The position numbers and the translations under genes were made by a program. A DNA stretch of 64,000 nt from Rickettsia typhi (GTDB taxonomy: Bacteria > Pseudomonadota > Alphaproteobacteria > Rickettsiales > Rickettsiaceae): NCBI GenBank assembly GCA_945865485.1, contig CAMBEC010000004.1, positions 62,001-126,000 on the forward strand, given 5' to 3'. Below the pieces are notes generated by a model that was not told the DNA's origin, ran no database searches, and saw only the letters and a list, made by a program, of their open reading frames with translations. The stretch's first letter is position 1, and each line of letters starts with the position of its first letter. Below are positions 46,311-55,319 of this stretch, one piece after another.

Positions 46311-46419
46311 ATGAATGAGTAGGGAATTTTAAAAATATTCAAATGTAATTGATAATACTAATAATATTTATACATTAATTAAAATAAAGCTAGCTATGGC
46401 TATAATTCCTACACACTGA

Positions 46420-46658
46420 AGTACTCAAGGCATAATCAATCACTTAATACCATCACAATTAGATAGCTTACCTTTACCTCATTTAAACATTACAGTTTCA
46501 CAAGGATCTAATCTACACTAATACCTGACGACTGGGCGGTTGTAGGTTCAGTAACATTCGTGCCTAACTCAACTATAATTATGTATGATCGAACCGTAGA
46601 AAATAAGAGCTTATATAACATTATATTTAATTTTGATTCTTCAGCCACACTAGACTAA
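46420..46658 (+). pseudogene. Possible decayed gene fragment
   Basis: Two short frames in succession look protein-like: 46420-46521 (ending IPSQLDSLPLPHLN-type sequence, then stop) and 46512-46658 in another frame (IPDDWAVVGSVTFVPNS ... DSSATLD, then stop). A frameshift between them would join a peptide of about 78 residues. No family is recognised and there is no good start. The surrounding 46311-46776 is otherwise without recognisable features. Confidence 0.25.
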
Positions 46659-46776
46659 TTGATTCCAATTATCTTAAGTTTTATTTTAGGTTCAACCGTA
46701 ATTTAAATAAAAGCTTGCCTTTCAAATAAAATATATTAATATATTTAAATAATTAATTTATATAAGTTAGGTATAT

Positions 46777-47841
46777 ATGACTAAGAATAATGCCCCGCAG
46801 GCAGAGAAAGATCCAGAATTTTTAAAATTTTTTGAAGTTATGAAGGCAAATACAGCAAAAGCTGCAGCTGAAGCTATAAGAAACGATCCTAGTTTAACGG
46901 CCGGTAAAAATAGCCTTATAAATATACACAAGAATCAAATGAACGAAGCATCGTTCCTTAAGGAATTATTGTTAACCAACGGTAACACTTTAAAGCTTAC
47001 TTCTATTGCCTTACTACTAAAGCATTTGGGTGAAAGTCATGACGTTAGCAATTGCATTATCGCTCATGACCCTAAACTTATGGATAAAGCAAAATATGCC
47101 TCACCTAAACTTAACGAGGTTATTAACTACGCGCTTCAAAAAGATAATGATTTAAACATTATATATAAAGCAAGCTCAAACCATAGTACTTTAATTGCTT
47201 ACAGGCAAGTTGCGGATCAAAAATTCTTTTATGTTATTGATTCACTTGGGGATAAAAGCACAGGTTTTAATGAGTTGCAAAGCACAATAACTAACACTAT
47301 TAATGATAGCAATCACAGCGCTAATACTTATGTTATTGCAAGTACCGAACAACGTCAAAAAGACAGAGATACATGCAGTGTTTTTGTTTATAAAGATCTT
47401 AAATTAGTACTGTCTAATCCTGATCTATTAAATAAAATAGCAAAATTATCCGTTAATTTGCAATCAGTTAAACAATGTCAAAACTTTAATTACTTCAACA
47501 AGTTTCCTGCTGAAATGTCTAAAATGATTCAATCTGTATCAGTCATTAAATCAGATGGACGTGATAATGTTGAGCTAATGAAGACAGGTGTTACTTTGCT
47601 TGCTCATATATTAAAAGGAAAAGACGACTACGGAGTTAAATCACCTTTAATCACAAAGACAGGGGAAGATTCTTTTGAAACAGTAACAATACAAAATAAA
47701 CTTTCTACATATTTTAAGGAAAAATATATTCAAGATACCTTCCCTAAAATGCTAGAAGCTCTAGAACCATCTGAGGTTATTGAAGCATTTGATCGATATG
47801 ATTTTAATATAATATGCGCGGGTAGTTCTGAACCTAACTAA
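46777..47841 (+). CDS. YopJ-like (CE clan) acetyltransferase/protease effector candidate
   Basis: The 354-residue protein lacks a signal peptide. His136 (SSNHSTLIAYR), Asp155 (FFYVIDSL), Gln194 and Cys200 (QRQKDRDTCSVFVYKDLK) reproduce the order and spacing of YopJ-family enzymes: 19 residues from His to acid, 45 from acid to Cys, and Gln six before Cys. YopJ-type proteins acetylate host kinases after secretion; other clan CE members cleave ubiquitin-like proteins. The N-terminal 130 residues and the region after Cys200 are not recognised in detail. Delivery would need a secretion system, and none is encoded here. Its neighbour at 47994 is also unknown. Confidence 0.75.
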   Translation: MTKNNAPQAEKDPEFLKFFEVMKANTAKAAAEAIRNDPSLTAGKNSLINIHKNQMNEASFLKELLLTNGNTLKLTSIALLLKHLGESHDVSNCIIAHDPKLMDKAKYASPKLNEVINYALQKDNDLNIIYKASSNHSTLIAYRQVADQKFFYVIDSLGDKSTGFNELQSTITNTINDSNHSANTYVIASTEQRQKDRDTCSVFVYKDLKLVLSNPDLLNKIAKLSVNLQSVKQCQNFNYFNKFPAEMSKMIQSVSVIKSDGRDNVELMKTGVTLLAHILKGKDDYGVKSPLITKTGEDSFETVTIQNKLSTYFKEKYIQDTFPKMLEALEPSEVIEAFDRYDFNIICAGSSEPN

Positions 47842-47907
47842 GTAAAACCTTTCATAAAAAAACTTTTTATCACTAGGTTTTATATTCTCAAACTCAGGTT
47901 AAGTCAT

Positions 47908-47946
47908 AGAGAGCCACCTGAAATTTAATTCAGGATGGCTCTCTTC
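47908..47946. terminator. Hairpin between convergent genes
   Basis: AGAGAGCCACCTGAA and TTCAGGATGGCTCTCT pair with one bulge around an A/T loop. It lies between the 3' ends of the YopJ-like gene (plus) and the large unknown gene (minus), where it could terminate both. The CCTGAA/TTCAGG core resembles the dispersed hairpins. Confidence 0.5.
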
Positions 47947-47993
47947 TGGCTTCTAGTCGATAGATTTCATAAGTCATGACCAAGTTAAATAAA

Positions 47994-49970
47994 CTAACTG
48001 CCAATTAATTCACCTTCATCTCCTCCTAAAAGATGCACGTCTACGTTAACTTGCGTAAGCTCGTCAACAGTAGGAGCTGTAACAGCAAGCTTATCTTTAA
48101 CTAATACTGATGCTTCTGATTTAACTTGTGCATGGTCAATAACCTCAAGAATTGGAGGAACGACAAGTGCTTGTTGGCAAATATCTATTATATGAGGATT
48201 TGTAATATAATCTGGATGATCTGCTAAAATTCGTTTAATTACATCAGTATAAGCCTTTGCGAATATTTCTACTGGGGCATAGTTTTTAGACCCAGACAGT
48301 TTAATTGCGTCAAGTATCTCTTTAAATATTAATATTCTGGATATATTTAGAGAATCGTTTAAAGTGCTTAAATTTTGGCCAAGCGTACTAGTAGATATTG
48401 ATCCAATTCCTGTTAAGTATACTTCACTGGCATATGTTAGTAATTGATTTTGGGTTGATAAATCCCACTTACCAGCTTTTATAAGGTTGGATACAGGTTC
48501 AAGTACACCAGGACTTAACCTGTGGGCAATTATCGGCATCATAACAGTTTCAAGATATGCATTATAGGAACCATTGACTACTACTTCTTGCCCTAGAAGG
48601 TCTAGGGCATAGTTACTTGCCTTAAGTAGTGTCGCTTTAAGAATATGTCCATCAATAAAATATTCTGGGTGCTTATCCAATATAGTTGAAATTAACTTTG
48701 GATATTGCTGTACAAAAGCAACTCCGCAGAGTGGGTTCTTAATTGGATTCCTCATAATACCAAGATTAATTGCTTCAAAGCATAGCATTAAAGCAGTATC
48801 AACATTCTCTGGAGTATTAAGAGTGTGACCTAATACTTTACTTAAGAATTTTTCATCTAAGTATCCAGAAACACCATATTCAATTGAAGCAATTTTATTA
48901 ATCCATTTGCCTTGGGTTGCTGCTGCATACACATAATTTAGGACAGATTCTTGGATCTTTTGTTTTATAGTTAATGTAAGATCGTCACTTACTCCATGTT
49001 TTCTAATTATTTCAAAACTATCTGAAAATTTTATGGGTAATGGTTCTTTTGATTTCTCAATTTTTTTAACAACAATATCCTCAAGAGAAATTGATTGTGC
49101 TAATAATAGGTCAGTTTTTTGAATATCACCGAAAGATTTATATATACTAGCGAGAAATTTAAGAGCTATTGCTGCGTACGCTTTATTCCCAAGTTGCAAT
49201 GCCATATTATATGCTATGTCAGCATGTTGCATTGCTTCAATTTTTATAGACCTATCATCAATTATATGACCCACTTGAGCTGCATTAATATAGGCTTCTA
49301 AAATACTAGGATGATTAGCCTCTAAGTGAGCTTTTCTGAATTCGACTGAATATTTAGCGAGATCAAAAGCTTCTAGGAGGTCTGGATGTGTAGTAATCAG
49401 AGTCTTTGTAGTACCTTCGATCAATGTAGTGATATCATGATTTTGTAAAGCATTAGCATTTTCAAGGAGCTTCAGAGCTTCAGTAGCATTCTCAAGTTTA
49501 ATTTGAGTTCTTTCTTCAGTTGAATTTATTGCCATTATGGCCTTTGCTTTAGCAAATAATATTTCGCTTTTTAAAGTATTTAACTCTTTTGTAGGAGAGC
49601 TCACCTCTATTTTGCGTAAAACTATGTCAAATATTTGGTTTTGAAAAATAGCATCAGGATATGTTGCAATAAAGCTATTTGTAAAATTTACTATTTTAGG
49701 TAGTCCAATAGAGCTGATCTCAAGTATGATCTTTTCTAATTGTCTTGCGTTAGGCGTTTCAATACTATCTGTTATTAACTGAATCGCAATTTCAGTTCTT
49801 TTTGCCGAAAACTCTTCAGCAGTCATTTCTTTCTTAGATGGAATTTCTGCTCTTTTTTCTTCTAACTTTTGGGGTATGACTTCCTTAGTACTCGTACGTG
49901 ATAATCTTTTTGCGGCATCTTCTTTTCTTTTTTCTCCCAATTCTTTTGGGGTCATCGTTTTCTTGCTCAT
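47994..49970 (-). CDS. Large helical unknown protein, possible effector
   Basis: The 658-residue product has no signal peptide and no membrane segment. Its N terminus repeats a motif of the type T-x-EE-x-x-x-KR-x-E-x-A (PKELGEKRKEDAAKRL, PQKLEEKRAEI, AEEFSAKRTEIAIQL). The region 130-300 looks like degenerate tetratricopeptide helices (NKAYAAIALKFLASIYKSFGDIQKTDLLLAQS). The remainder is helical. Such repeat proteins often mediate protein contacts. It faces the YopJ-like gene tail to tail. Nothing identifies a function; a host-directed role is inferred only from context. Confidence 0.6.
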   Translation of the reverse strand: MSKKTMTPKELGEKRKEDAAKRLSRTSTKEVIPQKLEEKRAEIPSKKEMTAEEFSAKRTEIAIQLITDSIETPNARQLEKIILEISSIGLPKIVNFTNSFIATYPDAIFQNQIFDIVLRKIEVSSPTKELNTLKSEILFAKAKAIMAINSTEERTQIKLENATEALKLLENANALQNHDITTLIEGTTKTLITTHPDLLEAFDLAKYSVEFRKAHLEANHPSILEAYINAAQVGHIIDDRSIKIEAMQHADIAYNMALQLGNKAYAAIALKFLASIYKSFGDIQKTDLLLAQSISLEDIVVKKIEKSKEPLPIKFSDSFEIIRKHGVSDDLTLTIKQKIQESVLNYVYAAATQGKWINKIASIEYGVSGYLDEKFLSKVLGHTLNTPENVDTALMLCFEAINLGIMRNPIKNPLCGVAFVQQYPKLISTILDKHPEYFIDGHILKATLLKASNYALDLLGQEVVVNGSYNAYLETVMMPIIAHRLSPGVLEPVSNLIKAGKWDLSTQNQLLTYASEVYLTGIGSISTSTLGQNLSTLNDSLNISRILIFKEILDAIKLSGSKNYAPVEIFAKAYTDVIKRILADHPDYITNPHIIDICQQALVVPPILEVIDHAQVKSEASVLVKDKLAVTAPTVDELTQVNVDVHLLGGDEGELIGS

Positions 49971-50088
49971 AAATTACCTTCCCATTTAAGTTAATAAATT
50001 ATTTTCAACAAATACTATTATTACCAATCTAAGACTGATCAATAAACGTTAGCATAGTTTATTTTTTTAATAAATGAGTTTATTGTGT

Positions 50089-51867
50089 TTATAAATATTT
50101 TAACAATACATCTTGCATTATTTTTTTGGCAATTGGAGCGGAAGCTCTTCCACCACCACCACCATGGTCAAAATATATTGATATTGCGTATTTTGGATTA
50201 TCAAATGGAGCGTAACCAGAAAATATTGCATGATTTCTGCTACCCCATGCTATGTTATCTCTGCTTAGATCATCAGATGCATTTTTCTTAGCTTGAACCT
50301 GGGCTGTACCAGTTTTACCAGCCATATGCATTGATTTGTAATCTAGTCTGCTTAAATACCCAGTACCACCAGGAGTATTCATAGTATTGAATAAAGCGGT
50401 CTTAATGATTTCAAGATTACTTTGCTGCAGATCCAGTTGAACATAGTTTGGAGCACCAACTGCTATTTTGGGAGAAAATAATTTTCCATTACTAGCAATG
50501 GCTGTAATTAGGCATGCTAGTTGCATTGGAGTAGCAAGAATAAAACCTTGGCCGATCGAGAGATTTAATGTATCACCTACACCCCACTTAGTGCCATATT
50601 TCTCCATTTTCCATTGTTCGGTTGGTACGAAACCACTAAGTTCGCCAGGTAAGTCAACTCCGGTTGGTTTGCCAAGGCCAAATCTATTTGCAACCTCGAT
50701 TATTTTAGCAGCACCTGTTTGCCGCGCGACTGCATATATATAATGGTTACAGGAGTGTTTTAATGCATCAACCATGTTAAGAGCCCCATGGCCACGGCTT
50801 CTGGAGCATCGAAAGCTGTTGCCACCTAGAATAGGTGCGCCTGTACAAATAATTTTGTTATCAGGATCAATACCAGCCTCAAGTGCAGCTAATGCGGTGA
50901 TAATTTTAAAAACTGATCCCGGGGGATACAAGCTTTTAGTGGTTTTGTCGATCAAGGGTTTATACGGATCATTTATTAAACTATTCCAATATTGATTAGA
51001 AAGTTTACTGAACTTATTGGGATCAAAAGATGGAGTTGAAGCGCAAATTATAACATTACCATTGGTGCAATCCATTACTATTGCACTGCAACCTTGTGCA
51101 TTCATATGTTTTAATGCGTTTTCTTGTAATTCTGCGTTTATATTTAAATATAAATCATTTCCAGGTTTGCTTGCACTTTTTCCTAATTCCCGTACGTATT
51201 TACCCAGTGCGTTTACTTCTATCCTTTTAAAGCCAAATTCTCCCCGCAAATGCTCTTCATAAAATTTTTCAATTCCGCCTTTCCCTACCCTAAAAGTTTC
51301 ATCTGCTAATTTTGTAGGCTCATCTTCACCTGTTCCTGGCCGACCTAGATATCCAATTAAGTGAGCGGTGGAGAGTCCAGATTTATAGAACCTTTCAAAA
51401 CCAGTATCAATGAAAAGTGATTTGAAATCGGCTTTCCTTTCTTCGATTACAGCAACTTGATTCCAATCTAGGCAATCTATAACAATTGCAGCAACGCGCC
51501 TTCCTCCTTTAGACATCCTCCTTTTTATTTCGTCTATTTGGTAATCATCAAGCTCTAGTATTTCTACTAGATGATTAATTTCTTCTGAATATTTCGGATT
51601 ACCGTTTTTATCAAGTAGCAATCGAAAACAAGTATTATTTTTTGCAATTATCACACCATCAGAATCAAAGATTTGTCCTCTTGTTGGGGAAAGCAGGATC
51701 ATTTTAATCCTATTGTTATCTGAAAGTGTTCGGTATTCATCTTTTTTGATGAATTGCATATAGAACATTCTGCCAGCTAGTAAAAAGAGGAGACCTAGTT
51801 TACCAGCCCCAATTACAAAAGTTCTTCTGGTCATTATTTGTCTATTTAAGGAACTTCTATCTAGCAT
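50089..51867 (-). CDS. mrdA: Penicillin-binding protein 2 (transpeptidase)
   Basis: PBP2 cross-links peptidoglycan during cell elongation. The 592-residue protein has an N-terminal membrane anchor (residues 16-36), the PBP dimerisation domain, and the transpeptidase domain with active-site Ser318 in PPGSVFK, Ser372-Cys-Asn374 and Lys518-Thr-Gly. All catalytic motifs are intact, so the organism makes cross-linked wall. It is last in a minus-strand HK-rodA-mreD-mrdA run, overlapping mreD by 11 bp. Confidence 0.96.
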   Translation of the reverse strand: MLDRSSLNRQIMTRRTFVIGAGKLGLLFLLAGRMFYMQFIKKDEYRTLSDNNRIKMILLSPTRGQIFDSDGVIIAKNNTCFRLLLDKNGNPKYSEEINHLVEILELDDYQIDEIKRRMSKGGRRVAAIVIDCLDWNQVAVIEERKADFKSLFIDTGFERFYKSGLSTAHLIGYLGRPGTGEDEPTKLADETFRVGKGGIEKFYEEHLRGEFGFKRIEVNALGKYVRELGKSASKPGNDLYLNINAELQENALKHMNAQGCSAIVMDCTNGNVIICASTPSFDPNKFSKLSNQYWNSLINDPYKPLIDKTTKSLYPPGSVFKIITALAALEAGIDPDNKIICTGAPILGGNSFRCSRSRGHGALNMVDALKHSCNHYIYAVARQTGAAKIIEVANRFGLGKPTGVDLPGELSGFVPTEQWKMEKYGTKWGVGDTLNLSIGQGFILATPMQLACLITAIASNGKLFSPKIAVGAPNYVQLDLQQSNLEIIKTALFNTMNTPGGTGYLSRLDYKSMHMAGKTGTAQVQAKKNASDDLSRDNIAWGSRNHAIFSGYAPFDNPKYAISIYFDHGGGGGRASAPIAKKIMQDVLLKYL

Positions 51868-52357
51868 TCTGACCTAATATATTTATTGATCTTTCTATTA
51901 GAGTGGAAAGTATTGGATAGAAAAAAATGGTTGTCAGGAAATAAAAAACTATTTCATATCCTTCAATAGGATAATCACTCTTTATCAATACAACTAGATA
52001 CCTTATTAAGATAATAAAAGCGCTATATCCACAAAATACAGTTAAATTAATGAAGTATTTTCGTAGTAAAAACCACCTACTAAAGTAGTTAAGGCATATG
52101 TTGCCAAATATTAACGCCAGTGAGCTGGTTCCGGGTGGTAGTGCGTTTAATTGATCTGTGAGTACTCCAATAACAAATAGCTGCCAATAGTTTAAAGAGT
52201 GATAGGTACTTACGTAATAGATTATTATTATATCAAAAGCTGGTAATATTTCACCGAATGGTCCAATTTTGTACCATTGAGAGGGTAAGATAAGAATTAT
52301 CCACAAATAACTTAAAGCTAATAAATTGATAATAAGTTTTGAGATAAATTTATACAT
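51857..52357 (-). CDS. mreD: Rod shape-determining protein MreD
   Basis: The 166-residue membrane protein has five predicted helices and the MreD pattern (IILPSQWYKIGPF, LTDQLNALPPGTSSLALIFGN). It belongs to the elongasome with MreB and MreC, which are not in the window. It lies 9 bp after rodA and overlaps mrdA by 11 bp, so it is translated with them. Confidence 0.88.
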   Translation of the reverse strand: MYKFISKLIINLLALSYLWIILILPSQWYKIGPFGEILPAFDIIIIYYVSTYHSLNYWQLFVIGVLTDQLNALPPGTSSLALIFGNICLNYFSRWFLLRKYFINLTVFCGYSAFIILIRYLVVLIKSDYPIEGYEIVFYFLTTIFFYPILSTLIERSINILGQNAR

Positions 52358-52366
52358 AAAATGGTA

Positions 52367-53470
52367 TTAGACATTCCTATGTCGATTAACTGCTGCATTC
52401 ATTATTAAGCCAAATCCAAGTAGCATTGACACCATCATGGTCCTTCCATAAGATATCAAAGGTAATGGCACTCCTACAGCGGGTAATAATCCCATAACCA
52501 TAGCAATATTTATAAATATATGACAGAAGAATAGTGTAACAATACCAATGGTCAAAAGTCTAGCGAATTTTGAGCGGCAGTTAATAGCTACTGATAACGA
52601 ACTAATTATTATCAGAGAATATAAAATTAACAACGTTATTCCACCAACAAAGCCTAATTCTTCCATTAAAAAGGAAAAGATAAAATCAGTTTCATATTCT
52701 GGCAGAAAGCTGAGGGGGCCTTGGGTGCCACTTAACAAGCCCTTGCCAAGAAAACCTCCAGAGCCAATAGCAATCTTTGATTGAATAATATTATATCCTT
52801 TGCCCAATGGGTCTGCTTCTGGATTGATAAATGTTAGAATTCTATTGCGTTGATAATCGTATAACATGAACCACATCGCGGGCATTGCGGTTAATCCAAT
52901 TATACTAGATATAATAAAATATATTCTTTTCACGCCAGCTGCGAAGAACATAAAGCATACCACTATAAGAGTGATCATACCTGTACCAAGGTCGGGCTGT
53001 CTTATTACCAGATAAATTGGAATAATTGAAGCTATTAATGGTAGAATTAGTATAAAATCGCTTACAGTATAATTACTGTACTCGTGGAAAAATTTTGCTA
53101 ACATCATTACTACAGAAATTTTTACTAGTTCTGATGGTTGAATTGTAAAAAGTCCCAAATCTAACCACCTTGTTGCTCCCATAGCTGATTTGCCCATTAA
53201 TTCAACAAATAATAATAGAAGCAATGTAATGATATAAAAAACGTAAGCAAAATGATAAATAACTTTCAGATCAATTATAGCAATTAATATAGAAATTGGC
53301 ATAAATATTAAAAATACTAAAATCTGTTTGTATGCCCAAGGTTCAATATGGCCACCGGCTGCTGAATAAAGAAGAATAAAACCGTATAGACTAATTAATG
53401 TAGTAAATAAAGGTATAGAAATAGGTATTTTCTTAATTCTGGCAATAAAGTCTTCCCTATAATTGTCCAT
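52367..53470 (-). CDS. rodA: Rod shape-determining protein RodA (peptidoglycan glycosyltransferase)
   Basis: RodA is the SEDS-family polymerase that works with PBP2. The 367-residue protein has about ten membrane helices, the SEDS segments TRWLDLGLFTIQPSELVKI and FLPEYETDFIFSFLMEELGF (the catalytic Asp region) and VGVPLPLISYGRTMMV near the C terminus. It is 2 bp from the upstream histidine kinase gene. Confidence 0.95.
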   Translation of the reverse strand: MDNYREDFIARIKKIPISIPLFTTLISLYGFILLYSAAGGHIEPWAYKQILVFLIFMPISILIAIIDLKVIYHFAYVFYIITLLLLLFVELMGKSAMGATRWLDLGLFTIQPSELVKISVVMMLAKFFHEYSNYTVSDFILILPLIASIIPIYLVIRQPDLGTGMITLIVVCFMFFAAGVKRIYFIISSIIGLTAMPAMWFMLYDYQRNRILTFINPEADPLGKGYNIIQSKIAIGSGGFLGKGLLSGTQGPLSFLPEYETDFIFSFLMEELGFVGGITLLILYSLIIISSLSVAINCRSKFARLLTIGIVTLFFCHIFINIAMVMGLLPAVGVPLPLISYGRTMMVSMLLGFGLIMNAAVNRHRNV

Positions 53471-53472
53471 GA

Positions 53473-55248
53473 TTATGATTCCTTAAGATTAGTGTTTTTT
53501 GGGGGAGTAGTTTTAGTATAAACCAATTTATACTTAGGAAAAATAATTTTAATAGTTGTTCCTTTGCCCTCTATGCTCGTTATGCGTAGTTCGGCTTCAT
53601 GTGCGTCTAGAAGCATTTTGACAATAGCAAGGCCAAGGCCGTATGATCCTACAGAATTATAGTCTTGCTCTCTGAGGGTGCCGTATGCACTTAATGCAAC
53701 TGGAACATCACTTTCTTTCATGCCAACACCTTGGTCCATAATAGTTATAACCATTTCTTCATAGATAATTTTAGCAGTTACTGTAATAGTTGTATTATCT
53801 TTAGAGTATTTTATACTATTTGAGATTAGATTACTTATAACTTGTAATATTCTTCTTTTGTCGCATATTAAAATAGGTAGATCATTTTCTATCTGGGTTA
53901 TTATTTCAATTTTCCTAATATTAAATCTAGCTAGATTGACCTGAATTGCTTCTTTTATTACTTCTTGGATACTAGTTAAAGTATTTGTTATCTTGAATTT
54001 GCCTTCGATAATTTGACTTTCATCGAGAATATCTGTAATAAATTCTAAAATTAAATTAGAATTATCGTAAATTCCTTGAGCATATTTTTTATATGGTAAG
54101 GGTAATTCTCCAAGGAATTCTTTGGTCATCATTTCAGAGCCAGTAAGAATAAAACCAAGAGGAGAACGAATTTCATGAGCAGTAAAAGCTAAAAAGTTAG
54201 TTTTAGCTTTAGTAGCATTTTCTGCTACTAGAGAAGCCCTTTCGGCTTTTGTTCTAAGGAAAGTTTCCCTTTTATATATGAAAATTATTGCTCCCAAGGA
54301 GAGGGATGCGAAAATACAAACTAAGATAAAACTTTTGGCTAGATCTATTATTATGTCTTTTTTAATAAGGTCACTATCTATATTTACTACAAGTGTGAAA
54401 GGTAAGTCAGCTAATGGTTTTATAAAGTAATTTAAGCCATTTAGCATACTAAGATAAGAAAAATCAGTTGCGGCTTTTTCTTGTGGTGCTAATTTTTGTA
54501 ACGCTGTGTTTAAATATTCTTCGAATTTTAAATCTTGGTTAATAAGGTCTTGTATTATTGGTTTTGACTGAGCAACAATATGAAGTTTCTTGTCTAAAAT
54601 AATAAAATTTGTATTCTGTTTTTTCTTTCTAGCATTAAGATTTTTGATCATAGTGTCAATGTCATAACTAAGTATGATAGATCCAATATACTTTTTTGTA
54701 ACTTTGTCAGAGATATTATCAATGATTTTTAAACTGCTATCCTTAGAAGAACTTTTTTTGTTATAAAAAACAATGCTATTTTTCCAGTTGGAGTCATTTA
54801 ATTTTGTAGTGTTTATAAAATCCTTAATATAGTTTAGTTTTTTAGGATTAGGTACTATTCCACCTGTACTAGTAACGGTTTCAAAAAAATTGCTGTTTAC
54901 CCAGCTATACTTTCTCCATCCAAATAGCATGTTAAAATATTGAGATTTAGAATGATCTTGAAGCGTATTATTGATATAATTAATGTCCGTATAATTGCTT
55001 TGGATATGATCTCCTATTAAATTTATGAAGTGTTTAGAATAGTTTAGATGGTCAGTAATTACAGTTTCTAATTGAATTGATTCCATCTCTAGATCTTTTA
55101 AAATTTGCTCTCTTTTACTAGAATAAATTTGTATAAAAGATACAAGAGTAATAATTACAACAATAATAACAATACTAAATGTAATCATTTGAATAGCCAC
55201 ATTCCGATCTACAGAATTTGCATCATCGTAATTAGCGGTTTTTTGCAT
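53473..55248 (-). CDS. Membrane sensor histidine kinase
   Basis: The 591-residue protein has membrane helices at residues 20-42 and 302-325 enclosing a 260-residue extracytoplasmic sensor domain. A HisKA domain with phosphoacceptor His358 (FTAHEIRSPLGF) and a HATPase domain with N box (LISNSIKYS), G1 (DQGVGM) and G2 (SYGLGLAI) follow. The sensor has no recognised ligand fold, but its size fits a Cache-type domain. No response regulator is adjacent. It is the first gene of the rodA-mreD-mrdA run, 2 bp from rodA, so it is co-transcribed with cell-wall genes. Confidence 0.93.
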   Translation of the reverse strand: MQKTANYDDANSVDRNVAIQMITFSIVIIVVIITLVSFIQIYSSKREQILKDLEMESIQLETVITDHLNYSKHFINLIGDHIQSNYTDINYINNTLQDHSKSQYFNMLFGWRKYSWVNSNFFETVTSTGGIVPNPKKLNYIKDFINTTKLNDSNWKNSIVFYNKKSSSKDSSLKIIDNISDKVTKKYIGSIILSYDIDTMIKNLNARKKKQNTNFIILDKKLHIVAQSKPIIQDLINQDLKFEEYLNTALQKLAPQEKAATDFSYLSMLNGLNYFIKPLADLPFTLVVNIDSDLIKKDIIIDLAKSFILVCIFASLSLGAIIFIYKRETFLRTKAERASLVAENATKAKTNFLAFTAHEIRSPLGFILTGSEMMTKEFLGELPLPYKKYAQGIYDNSNLILEFITDILDESQIIEGKFKITNTLTSIQEVIKEAIQVNLARFNIRKIEIITQIENDLPILICDKRRILQVISNLISNSIKYSKDNTTITVTAKIIYEEMVITIMDQGVGMKESDVPVALSAYGTLREQDYNSVGSYGLGLAIVKMLLDAHEAELRITSIEGKGTTIKIIFPKYKLVYTKTTPPKNTNLKES

Positions 55249-55319
55249 AAATCAATTTGGTTTTTTTTATTCAATAATATAGAATAATCAAAATTTTATT
55301 TAAATCATAATAATTCTGT

